This document shows, piece by piece, positions 1 through 4,824 of a DNA stretch of 5,330 nt; position 1 is the stretch's first letter, and each line of letters opens with the position of its first letter. The notes below the pieces were generated by a model, which was not told the DNA's origin, ran no database searches, and saw nothing but the letters and a program-made list of their open reading frames with translations. Source of the stretch: a bacterium SM23_31 (GTDB lineage Bacteria > SM23-31); NCBI GenBank assembly GCA_001304035.1, contig LJUD01000252.1, forward strand, positions 1 to 5,330, given 5' to 3'. The position numbers and the translations under genes are program-made.

Positions 1-149
1 GAAAATCAAGCAAAAATCACTACCATTAACCGAACCGGAGATAAATATTAACCATAACTTATTTCAAAGAACAATTTGTCCAACTTTATCGTAAACATTT
101 CACTCCGAGCTATTTGCAAGAAGAAATAAATAGGTTAAACTTTAAATAA
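1..149 (+). pseudogene. 3' end of an unrecognised gene, probably frameshifted
   Basis: The first reading frame is open from the window edge and gives a short peptide ending ...TTINRTGDKY before TAA at 49-51. Immediately afterwards another frame is open from 51 to the TAA at 147-149 and reads like real protein (contains TYFKEQFVQLYRKHF, then PSYLQEEINRLNFK). That second stretch has no ATG start and no ribosome binding site of its own. The simplest reading is one C-terminus in which a single missing base near 45-55 shifts the frame. Alternatively the true gene ends at 51 and the rest is a fossil. I do not recognise the family. The upstream part lies outside the window, so neither product nor length can be given. 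Confidence 0.4.
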
Positions 150-225
150 TATTTGTAATTTATTAAATATATTAGAGTTATTTAAGTGCAAAAACACTCT
201 TATACAAATAATTAGTAGTAAGGTA

Positions 226-798
226 ATGAAGCTTAAAAAATTATTATCCAATTTTATCACAGTAATAACCACATTAGGTTTTATAGGATTTATAATTTTA
301 TTGTTACTTATTGATTCTGGATTTCAAGTTGGCTCTAGAAAATTTTTAATGAGTTCTATTGGTAGTGCAATAGGATTAATCATAGCTTATTTTTTTATAG
401 TTTTTATTCATAAGAAGCAGTTAATAGAAAAATTTGAAAAATTAATAACATATGATGAATCAGAATCAAAAACGAAAGATTACAAGGAAAAACGTGAATT
501 AATGGTTAATATTAATGAAGAGGGAAATATAGATAATGAAACAAAGAAAACATTGATCGTAGTTATATGGGGTATTTTAGGAGCCATATGGGGTTATGCC
601 TTTTTTTTAGGTTGTATACTTTGGATTCCTACAAGCATAACAAGCCTTATTTTAGGTATACTATATAAGGTTTTTCATTTGCCAAGGAATATTTTATTCT
701 TTATTATTGAGCTTTTTTGGACATTTGGATTTATTTTAATAGGAATTTTAATAGTAAAAAGAAAGATAAATATACGTGACTGGTTTTATGTCCAATAA
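226..798 (+). CDS. Unrecognised multi-pass membrane protein, 190 aa
   Basis: The ORF starts at ATG 226 and encodes a hydrophobic 190-residue protein of no family I recognise. Two membrane spans are clear near the N-terminus (about residues 8-29 and 41-62). A highly charged segment rich in K, E and D follows (about 63-108). Then come two or three further spans (about 109-134, 135-150 and 153-176) and a short basic tail. The second span has small residues spaced as G-x3-G (IGSAIGLIIAYFF), a pattern often seen at helix-helix contacts. No catalytic motif, signal-peptidase site or metal site is visible. The purine-rich AAGG before the start lies only two bases from the ATG, so initiation may be weak. 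Base composition is strongly AT-biased, with codons such as TTA, ATA and AAA dominating, unlike smpB and tyrS, which suggests acquired DNA. It lies between a broken gene end and a broken S23/IVP gene. Function unknown. Confidence 0.7.
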   Translation: MKLKKLLSNFITVITTLGFIGFIILLLLIDSGFQVGSRKFLMSSIGSAIGLIIAYFFIVFIHKKQLIEKFEKLITYDESESKTKDYKEKRELMVNINEEGNIDNETKKTLIVVIWGILGAIWGYAFFLGCILWIPTSITSLILGILYKVFHLPRNILFFIIELFWTFGFILIGILIVKRKINIRDWFYVQ

Positions 799-983
799 TC
801 ATAAAAGTTTCTATATTTGAAAATGAAAAGACGAGAATTATACTGTACAATTAATGTGATTAGTAATTGCCATTCTTTTCCACTAATTTACAGAATTTTC
901 GGCACAAAATCGGCACACTTTTAGAGAATTTCAGTAATTTTTCACACAAAAAAGACCTTGTAAATGAGGATTCATGTATTTGT
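799..983. other. AT-rich intergenic stretch with a doubled TCGGCACA motif
   Basis: No convincing gene is present in this 185-base gap between the membrane-protein gene and the end of the convergent S23/IVP pseudogene. No clear intrinsic terminator is visible. The one notable feature is a close direct repeat of TCGGCACA at 899-906 and 910-917. The first copy extends to TTCGGCACAAAA (898-909), which matches, in inverted orientation, the 3' end of the tRNA-Leu gene and its first downstream bases. A 12-base match in a window of this size can occur by chance, so this is only a possible attachment-site remnant. Confidence 0.35.
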
Positions 984-1328
984 TTATAAAGATTGAATCA
1001 GTTTTGTAAGCATTTTTGCAAGGTTTTCAGCTTTATTATAATATATTTCGTACTGATATGCTTGAATTAGATTTTCTGATAGAAGTATTTTTAGAATCGG
1101 AATACATTCAAAAAGCGATCCTCGTGCAATATAATAGAAATTTTTCTTTTCAGCTTTGTGCCATCATCCGGCACCTTCTGTAATATTTAAAGAAACCGAT
1201 AATGCTGCCCTTTTTAACTGGTCTAAAATATCATAATCCGATTTTATATTCCTGCAGAGCTTTCTTACTTCTAATGCGAAATCTATGGACTTCTGATATA
1301 TATCCAATTTTTCAAAGGAAAAACTCAT
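984..1328 (-). pseudogene. S23/IVP-type four-helix-bundle protein, broken by one in-frame TGA
   Basis: Reading the minus strand from ATG (1328-1326) to TAA (986-984) gives 114 sense or interrupted codons that match the four-helix-bundle family (23S rRNA intervening-sequence protein, Pfam 23S_rRNA_IVP, TIGR02436; distant relatives of the Avd proteins of diversity-generating retroelements). It begins MSFSFEKLDIYQKSIDFA, includes the family core around LKRAALSVSLNITEGAG, and continues with KKNFYYIARGS and FECIPILKILL. Codon 55 (1166-1164) is TGA where relatives, as I recall them, have Arg in an EG-x-GRW-like stretch. CGA to TGA would be a single C-to-T change. The rest of the frame is intact, so inactivation looks recent. 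AAGGGA (1340-1335) sits six bases before the ATG. The 5' end lies inside the first of two tandem repeats. Family members occur as free-standing genes and inside 23S rRNA insertions, and their cellular role is not well established. TGA is used as a normal stop by tyrS here, so recoding is unlikely. Confidence 0.85.
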
Positions 1329-1448
1329 ACATTATCCCTTTCCTATATTAATCCGAAAAACGAAACTACGAAATTACGAATTACGAAAAGAAAAGCCTGA
1401 CTGGTGTTTCGTTCGTCGTTCTTCGTTCTTCGTATGTAGTGAAAAAAG
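1319..1448. repeat. Tandem repeat unit 1 (130 bp), ACGAA/TTCGT-rich
   Basis: This is the first copy of a tandemly repeated block whose second copy starts exactly 130 bases later. It contains, in order: the first bases and ribosome binding site of the S23/IVP pseudogene (1319-1345, on the minus strand); a run of ACGAA motifs spaced 7-8 bases apart (about 1359-1387); a shared core AAAAGAAAAGCCTGA (1386-1400); CTGGTGTTTC; and three heptads GTTCGTC, GTTCTTC, GTTCTTC (1411-1431). The ACGAA side and the TTCGT side are roughly complementary, so a single strand could fold into a long imperfect hairpin with the GCCTGACTGG core near its tip. Compared with unit 2 it carries one extra heptad and one extra A. 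Confidence 0.85.
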
Positions 1449-1570
1449 AAAAACTAATACAGTATTCTTTTCAGATATTAACCCGAAAAACGAAACTACG
1501 AAATTACGAATTACGAAAGAAAAGCCTGACTGGTGTTTCGTTCTTCGTTCTTCGTATGTAGGGAAAAAAG
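1449..1570. repeat. Tandem repeat unit 2 (122 bp), ACGAA/TTCGT-rich
   Basis: This second copy is nearly identical to unit 1 across the ACGAA run, the AAAGAAAAGCCTGACTGG core and the heptads. It has only two GTTCTTC heptads (1540-1553) instead of three. Its first 32 bases (1449-1480) align with the leader and start codon of the S23/IVP gene in unit 1 at roughly 26 of 32 positions. On the minus strand the position of the ATG reads ATT and the ribosome binding site is degraded, so it is a dead copy of the gene's 5' leader. The block abuts the terminator of tRNA-Leu. The long minus-strand reading frame across both units (1374-1655) is a by-product of the repeats and the tRNA, not a gene. Confidence 0.85.
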
Positions 1571-1611
1571 AAAAGCCTTTCCCGCTAAGCGGGATCAGGC
1601 TTTTCTTTTTT
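1564..1611 (-). terminator. Intrinsic terminator of tRNA-Leu
   Basis: A perfect 15-bp inverted repeat (AAAAAAGAAAAGCCT at 1564-1578 and its complement at 1597-1611) encloses a second GC-rich stem CCCGC/GCGGG (1581-1585 with 1589-1593) with a TAA loop. Read on the minus strand it begins two bases after the tRNA 3' end and finishes in TTTTCTTTTTT, the expected layout of a rho-independent terminator. Because both flanks are A/T tracts it could also stop transcription coming from the left. The AAAAGAAAAGCCTGA segment of one arm is also present, inverted, in the neighbouring repeat units. Confidence 0.85.
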
Positions 1612-1612
1612 G

Positions 1613-1696
1613 TGCCGAAGGGGGGAGTCGAACCCCCACGCCCTTTCGGGCACACGGCCCTGAACCGTGCGCGTCTACCAGTTTCACCACTCCGGC
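1613..1696 (-). tRNA. tRNA-Leu, anticodon CAG
   Basis: The minus strand folds as a class II tRNA of 84 nt. The acceptor stem is GCCGGAG (1696-1690) with CTTCGGC (1620-1614) and includes a G-T pair. There is a D-arm with GG in its loop. The anticodon stem CACGG/CCGTG has loop TTCAGGG, giving anticodon CAG, which reads CUG leucine codons. A long variable arm GCCC-GAAA-GGGC is typical of leucine tRNAs. The T stem GGGGG/CCCCC closes the loop TTCGACT. The discriminator base is A (1613), as expected for tRNA-Leu. The 3' CCA is not encoded (the next bases are CAA), so CCA must be added after transcription. The gene is divergent from smpB and its 3' end faces the AT-rich region with the pseudogenes. 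Confidence 0.97.
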
Positions 1697-1703
1697 ATCT
1701 AAA

Positions 1704-1720
1704 TTTTCTACAGTAGAAAA
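1704..1720. repeat. 17-bp perfect palindrome just upstream of tRNA-Leu
   Basis: TTTTCTAC-A-GTAGAAAA is an 8-bp perfect inverted repeat around a single central base. It lies 7 bases upstream of the mature 5' end of tRNA-Leu and directly after the candidate -10 box, so it would fall at the transcription start or in the short 5' leader of the precursor tRNA. It could be an operator or a small leader hairpin, or it could be incidental. Nothing in the sequence chooses between these. Confidence 0.5.
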
Positions 1721-1747
1721 ATTACTAAAAATTATACGTAAAGTCAA
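1719..1747 (-). promoter_or_regulatory. Candidate promoter of tRNA-Leu
   Basis: On the minus strand TTGACT (1747-1742) is followed after 17 bases by TAATTT (1724-1719), a plausible -35/-10 pair that would start transcription about 15-20 bases before the tRNA. A better -10 hexamer, TATAAT (1736-1731), lies between them but has no good -35 at the usual distance. Either box could be the real one. Confidence 0.4.
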
Positions 1748-1783
1748 GCAAATGCAGGTGAAAATATTCCTGCTTTGGCTTGA
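1744..1783. repeat. Imperfect inverted repeat in the tRNA-Leu / smpB divergent region
   Basis: The left arm TCAAGCAAATGCAGG (1744-1758) and right arm CCTGCTTTGGCTTGA (1769-1783) are complementary at 13 of 15 positions around a 10-base AT-rich centre. The outer ends of the arms overlap the candidate -35 boxes of both divergent promoters. It could be a shared operator. On the plus strand the T-rich sequence that follows (1784-1799) also makes it look like a terminator, but no plus-strand gene ends here. Confidence 0.55.
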
Positions 1784-1808
1784 TTCTTATTATTTTTTAT
1801 AGTATCTT
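1780..1808 (+). promoter_or_regulatory. Candidate promoter of smpB-tyrS
   Basis: TTGATT (1780-1785), a 17-base spacer and TATCTT (1803-1808) form a modest sigma70-like promoter ending 32 bases before the smpB start. The surroundings are T-rich, so alternatives cannot be excluded. TATCTTTA also resembles the -7 element of Bacteroidota-type promoters. Confidence 0.3.
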
Positions 1809-1840
1809 TAAAGTTTGTTTTTAAATCTTAAAATAAAGCT

Positions 1841-2299
1841 ATGGATAAAGATAAAATACGTGTGGCTGCTACAAACCGAAAAGCACGCCACGATTACATA
1901 ATACTCTCTACCGTGGAAGCAGGAATAGTGCTTCAGGGTACGGAAGTGAAATCAATACGCCAGGGCAACATAAATCTTAAAGACAGCTACGCTGAACTGC
2001 GCAGCGGAGAATTTTTTTTAGTCGGCGTACACATCGGTAAATACCCGCCTGCTAACCGTTTCAATCACGAACCGGAACGTGACCGTAAACTTTTATTGAC
2101 CAGGCGGGAAATAAATAAACTCGGCGGGAAAACTACCGAAAGAGGTATAACGCTGGTGCCTCTGCAGGTGTATATAAAGAACGGGTTGGTAAAAGTGGAA
2201 CTCGGGCTGGCAAAAGGTAAAAAGCTTTATGATAAGCGCGAAGCAATTGCCAAACGGGATTTCGAGCGGGAAAAGGAACGCGAATGGAAAATGAGATAA
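1841..2299 (+). CDS. smpB: SsrA (tmRNA)-binding protein SmpB
   Basis: SmpB binds the tRNA-like domain of tmRNA and delivers it, with EF-Tu, to ribosomes stalled on broken mRNA, so that the nascent chain is tagged for degradation and the ribosome is released. At 152 residues the protein has the usual family length. It shows the N-terminal NRKARHDY (12-19), the conserved beta-barrel segment EAGIVLQGTEVKSIR (26-40), the HIGKYPPANRFNHEPERDRK region (64-83), RGITLVPL (101-108) and GLAKGKKLYDKR (122-133). A lysine/arginine/glutamate-rich tail (131-152) follows, which in the family becomes helical in the empty mRNA channel. The start at ATG 1841 fits the family N-terminus, though no good Shine-Dalgarno precedes it. 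The gene is divergent from tRNA-Leu and is followed after 37 bases by tyrS on the same strand, so the two probably share a transcript. tmRNA itself is not in the window. Confidence 0.97.
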   Translation: MDKDKIRVAATNRKARHDYIILSTVEAGIVLQGTEVKSIRQGNINLKDSYAELRSGEFFLVGVHIGKYPPANRFNHEPERDRKLLLTRREINKLGGKTTERGITLVPLQVYIKNGLVKVELGLAKGKKLYDKREAIAKRDFEREKEREWKMR

Positions 2300-2336
2300 G
2301 TATTTCTAATCATTAAAATACAAGTGAAGGGCTGCT

Positions 2337-3551
2337 ATGTTTCCTGATATAAATGAACAGATGGACGTGATAAAACGCGGGGTGGAGGAGATTATACCCG
2401 AGGAGGAACTGGTACAAAAGTTAGAAAAAAGCCGTAAAACTAACAAACCGTTGATCATAAAAGAGGGCTTTGACCCGACCGCTCCCGATTTGCATCTCGG
2501 GCATATGGTATCGATACGGAAACTCAAAGACTTTCAGGATCTTGGCCACACCGTCGTTTTTGTAATCGGGGATTTCACCGGTCTTGTCGGCGATCCTTCG
2601 GGTAAAATTGAAACACGTAAAATGATGACCCGGGAAGAGATAGCCAAAAATGCCGAAACCTACAAGGATCAAATCTTTAAAGTTCTTGATCCGGTCAAGA
2701 CCGTGATAAGATTTAACAGCGAATGGCTTGGAAAATTAACGATATACGATTTTATGGAGCTTGCCTCGAAACAGACAATTGCCCGGATGCTCGAGCGCGA
2801 TGACTTTAAGAACCGGTTTGAAAGCGAAATCAATATAAGCATATTAGAATTCCTGTACCCGTTACTGCAGGGGTATGATTCAGTAGCATTGAAAGCAGAC
2901 GTGGAATTAGGAGGAACAGACCAGAAATTTAATCTTTTAATGGCACGGCTTATACAAAGGCGTTATGACATTGAGAGCCAGGTGATAGTAACCCTGCCGC
3001 TGCTGGAGGGTATCCGCGGCGGAGAAAAAATGAGTAAAAGTCTGGACAATTACATAGGGATCAACGAAGCGCCGAGCGAAATATACGGTAAAGTAATGTC
3101 GATCCCCGATACATTAATTTATAAGTATTTCCTTCTTTGTACGCGGGTGTCCCAAAAGGAACTGGCGGCAATAGAGCGTCAGCTTGCCGGTTCAACAGTA
3201 AATCCACGTGACCTGAAACGCAGGTTAGCGCGGGAAATTATTCAGGAATATTATTCTGAGGAGAACGCAAGAGAAGCCGAAGAAGAATTTGATAACATTT
3301 TCAAGCGCAGGCAGGAGCCGGCGGATATAGAGGAGGTAACACTGCATATTGCCCAGCCTGTCTGGATAGTTGCATTATTGTCCCAAACCGGATTAATAAA
3401 GACAAACGGGGAAGGGCGGAGACTTGTCCGGCAGGGCGCAGTCTCGTTAAACGGAGAAAAAATAACCGATGAGAACACCGAAGTGACAGTGCAGAATGGA
3501 GCGGTTATAAAAATAGGTAAACGCAGATTCAAAAAAATCCGCTTGAACTGA
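2337..3551 (+). CDS. tyrS: Tyrosyl-tRNA synthetase (TyrZ-like)
   Basis: This cytoplasmic class I aminoacyl-tRNA synthetase activates tyrosine with ATP and charges tRNA-Tyr. The 404-residue protein has the full family layout. A Rossmann-fold catalytic domain opens with [13 protein letters not shown] (44-56), whose HLGH is the HIGH-type ATP signature. The tyrosine-site segment [21 protein letters not shown] spans about 176-196, and the KMSKS loop (231-235, in [15 protein letters not shown]) follows. A helical anticodon-recognition region spans about 250-335. A C-terminal S4-type RNA-binding domain (about 342-400, with [16 protein letters not shown]) ends the protein. The N-terminal style and length suggest the TyrZ branch rather than the E. 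coli TyrS branch; that assignment is from memory of the families. GAAGGG (2326-2331) lies five bases before ATG 2337 and supports this start. Only 37 bases separate it from smpB. No T-box leader is seen upstream, and no clear terminator follows the TGA stop. Confidence 0.97.
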   Translation: MFPDINEQMDVIKRGVEEIIPEEELVQKLEKSRKTNKPLIIKEGFDPTAPDLHLGHMVSIRKLKDFQDLGHTVVFVIGDFTGLVGDPSGKIETRKMMTREEIAKNAETYKDQIFKVLDPVKTVIRFNSEWLGKLTIYDFMELASKQTIARMLERDDFKNRFESEINISILEFLYPLLQGYDSVALKADVELGGTDQKFNLLMARLIQRRYDIESQVIVTLPLLEGIRGGEKMSKSLDNYIGINEAPSEIYGKVMSIPDTLIYKYFLLCTRVSQKELAAIERQLAGSTVNPRDLKRRLAREIIQEYYSEENAREAEEEFDNIFKRRQEPADIEEVTLHIAQPVWIVALLSQTGLIKTNGEGRRLVRQGAVSLNGEKITDENTEVTVQNGAVIKIGKRRFKKIRLN

Positions 3552-3924
3552 CAATAAAGCTTTGATTAGTCCGCAATTTTGTTTGAACAAAAGAATCAAG
3601 CAAATACCATTTTACAGAGTCTATTCATTATCAATTACTATAAAGGTTATTAAATTATTTGTATTCTGCATAATTTTTATCTCGCTGTTTCAGCTTATCG
3701 GGATGTTCTTTCTTAGAGTGATCCGGGCACTCGGGGCAACTTCTACTTCTTTCATCTTTTTGTGTATATTAAAACCGGCGAGGTGAATCCCGAAACTTTA
3801 GTATCGCCAAGCAATGATAACCAGTTATATGATAAAACATAGATTTTTCAATACTCTCTTTATAAAAAAGGCAGTAAGTTTATTTTTGGAAATACCCTTT
3901 ATTGATAAATCGTCACAAGAGACC
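3552..3924. other. Spacer with coding-like fragments but no supportable gene
   Basis: About 370 bases between tyrS and the next promoter hold no gene I can support. Two fragments look faintly protein-like. On the minus strand 3768-3655 is open for 37 codons, contains CPECPDHSKKEHPDKLKQR with a C-x2-C pair, and ends in TAA, but has no start codon. On the plus strand about 3720-3842 is open, ends ...TGEVNPETLVSPSNDNQ and further to TAG, but is preceded by a stop and lacks a start. A TTG-initiated frame (3562-3786) has no ribosome binding site. The region may be the remains of a deleted gene. TTTATTGATAAA (3897-3908) is a small palindrome. Confidence 0.4.
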
Positions 3925-3955
3925 TTGAAAATTTTAATTTCCCCGATGGTACAAT
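3925..3955 (+). promoter_or_regulatory. Candidate extended -10 promoter of the oxidoreductase operon
   Basis: TGG followed directly by TACAAT (TG at 3947-3948, hexamer 3950-3955) forms an extended -10 element. TTGAAA (3925-3930) lies 19 bases upstream of the hexamer, a long but tolerable spacing, and an extended -10 depends less on its -35 box. Transcription would start near 3962, giving a leader of about 20 bases that holds the strong ribosome binding site GGAGGAG (3969-3975). Confidence 0.45.
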
Positions 3956-3980
3956 TAAGGGAAATCTTGGAGGAGTAAAT

Positions 3981-4253
3981 ATGGCTAAAATAAAAGTTAG
4001 CGTAGAAAAGATTAACGGTTATTGCAATCTTCCCCTGCACGTCGGCGATTATTTTTTCGTTGAGGATTCGCGCCTTTATGTTCCGGATGGTAAATACATT
4101 TGTATTTGGGCATTACAAAGCATGATGCCGGTATTTCCCATTCTTGCCGTTAGAGATAAATTAAATTTAGAACACTGGGTAAAAAAGATTAAAAATTTTT
4201 CATGCCCCGATCCGAAAGGGCTGGTACAATACCGCCTTGAAGTGGTTGAATAG
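3981..4253 (+). CDS. Small TIGR04076-like protein, 90 aa
   Basis: This 90-residue cytoplasmic protein has no signal peptide or membrane span. Its pattern fits what I remember of the TIGR04076 family: a beta-rich N-terminus (AKIKVSVEKINGYC), a G-D-x-F-x-V-E-D segment (22-29), PDGKYICIWALQSMMPV (35-51), and a C-terminal CPDPKG (75-80) followed by a strand (VQYRLEVVE). The cysteines are at 15, 41 and 75, the last in the CPDPKG motif. A metal or redox role is conceivable but unproven, and the family's function is not known to me. The start is secure: GGAGGAG lies five bases before ATG 3981 and a promoter lies just upstream, making this the first gene of the operon. The next gene begins 52 bases on. 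My recollection is that small proteins of this type recur beside aldehyde ferredoxin oxidoreductase genes, which fits the layout here. Confidence 0.65.
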   Translation: MAKIKVSVEKINGYCNLPLHVGDYFFVEDSRLYVPDGKYICIWALQSMMPVFPILAVRDKLNLEHWVKKIKNFSCPDPKGLVQYRLEVVE

Positions 4254-4305
4254 ACGTTATGAAAATCATTCCGGAATTCTATTAAAACATAAAGGGATAT
4301 GAAAA

Positions 4306-4824
4306 GTGATCCAGGTTGATCTTACCAAATGTACCGGTTGTAAACAATGTGAAACTGCGTGTGCCTTCTTTCATACGGGCAGGATTAGTAACCGCTTAGC
4401 GAGAATCAAAGTTTTGAATTTATATGAAACAGGCATTGATGGTCCTGTAGTGTGTAATCAATGCATTGAACGATACTGTATGAGCTGCCCTGAAAAAGCC
4501 CTCACTATAGGGTCCTACGGGCAGATAATAGTATCACAAACCCGGTGTAATCTGTGCGGTGCTTGTGAGAAGAATTGCCCTATTGGAGCTGTTGAGCTGT
4601 TTAATGATATTGTCTATGTGTGCGATTTATGCGGTGGAAAACCGAAATGTGTTGAAGCATGTACGGAAAAAGCCATTATTTGGATTGATGAAGAAAAAGA
4701 GCATACATCCTTAGCGGTTATTAAGAAAGAAACAAAGAAAATGAATCCGAGTCAGAAACGGTATTTTTATATAAAGAAGCAGGGCTCTGAAGTAAGAAAA
4801 AAGTGGAGGAAGGCACATGCTTAA
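4306..4824 (+). CDS. Polyferredoxin with four [4Fe-4S] sites, electron-transfer partner of AOR
   Basis: This 172-residue cytoplasmic iron-sulfur protein has sixteen cysteines in four groups: 9/12/15/19 (CTGCKQCETAC), 50/53/58/61 (CNQCIERYCMSCP), 81/84/87/91 (CNLCGACEKNCP) and 106/109/115/119. That is enough for four [4Fe-4S] clusters in the DmsB/HycB-like arrangement. The second group is C-x4-C-x2-C rather than the C-x4-C-x3-C of typical members, a small spacing change that appears ordinary for this subtype but should be aligned. The last 50 residues are lysine/arginine-rich without cysteines. Such proteins pass electrons between a catalytic subunit and ferredoxin or a flavoprotein; AorA of Aromatoleum is the established analogue. 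The start is GTG 4306, with AAGGGA (4292-4297) eight bases upstream; a nearby ATG at 4299 is out of frame. The gene overlaps the next by 8 bp, indicating translational coupling and probably a complex. Confidence 0.9.
   Translation: MIQVDLTKCTGCKQCETACAFFHTGRISNRLARIKVLNLYETGIDGPVVCNQCIERYCMSCPEKALTIGSYGQIIVSQTRCNLCGACEKNCPIGAVELFNDIVYVCDLCGGKPKCVEACTEKAIIWIDEEKEHTSLAVIKKETKKMNPSQKRYFYIKKQGSEVRKKWRKAHA

Noticed and set aside
1164..1166. TGA in the S23/IVP gene read as selenocysteine or tryptophan
   Set aside because: tyrS uses TGA as its stop, relatives appear to have Arg at this place, and no SECIS-like hairpin is evident; a nonsense mutation is simpler.
1319..1570. Repeats considered as a CRISPR array
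   Set aside because: Only two units, adjacent without unique spacers, with internal heptad periodicity and a gene leader inside; no cas genes.
1374..1655. Minus-strand frame of 93 codons with a repeated ERRTKHQSGFSF segment
   Set aside because: It runs through part of tRNA-Leu, its terminator and both repeat units. The internal repetition is just the DNA repeat translated.
1533..1802. Plus-strand frame of 89 codons with GGSRTPTPF
   Set aside because: This is the well-known spurious translation of the antisense strand of a tRNA-Leu; it has no ribosome binding site.
2306..2672. Two minus-strand frames inside the start of tyrS
   Set aside because: They are antisense shadows of a strongly conserved synthetase gene.
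3251..3532. Minus-strand frame inside the end of tyrS
   Set aside because: Antisense shadow of the S4-domain region.
3562..3786. TTG-initiated frame of 74 codons with a hydrophobic stretch
   Set aside because: It has no ribosome binding site, a rare start codon and no recognisable family; it lies in a spacer and overlaps other weak frames.
3825..4040. Minus-strand frame of 71 codons
   Set aside because: It overlaps the promoter and 5' end of the TIGR04076-like gene on the other strand and has no supporting signal.
4259..4285. Eight-codon frame between the TIGR04076-like gene and the polyferredoxin
   Set aside because: No ribosome binding site and too short; it also lacks the C-terminal GG of a MoaD-like sulfur carrier that one might expect near AOR.
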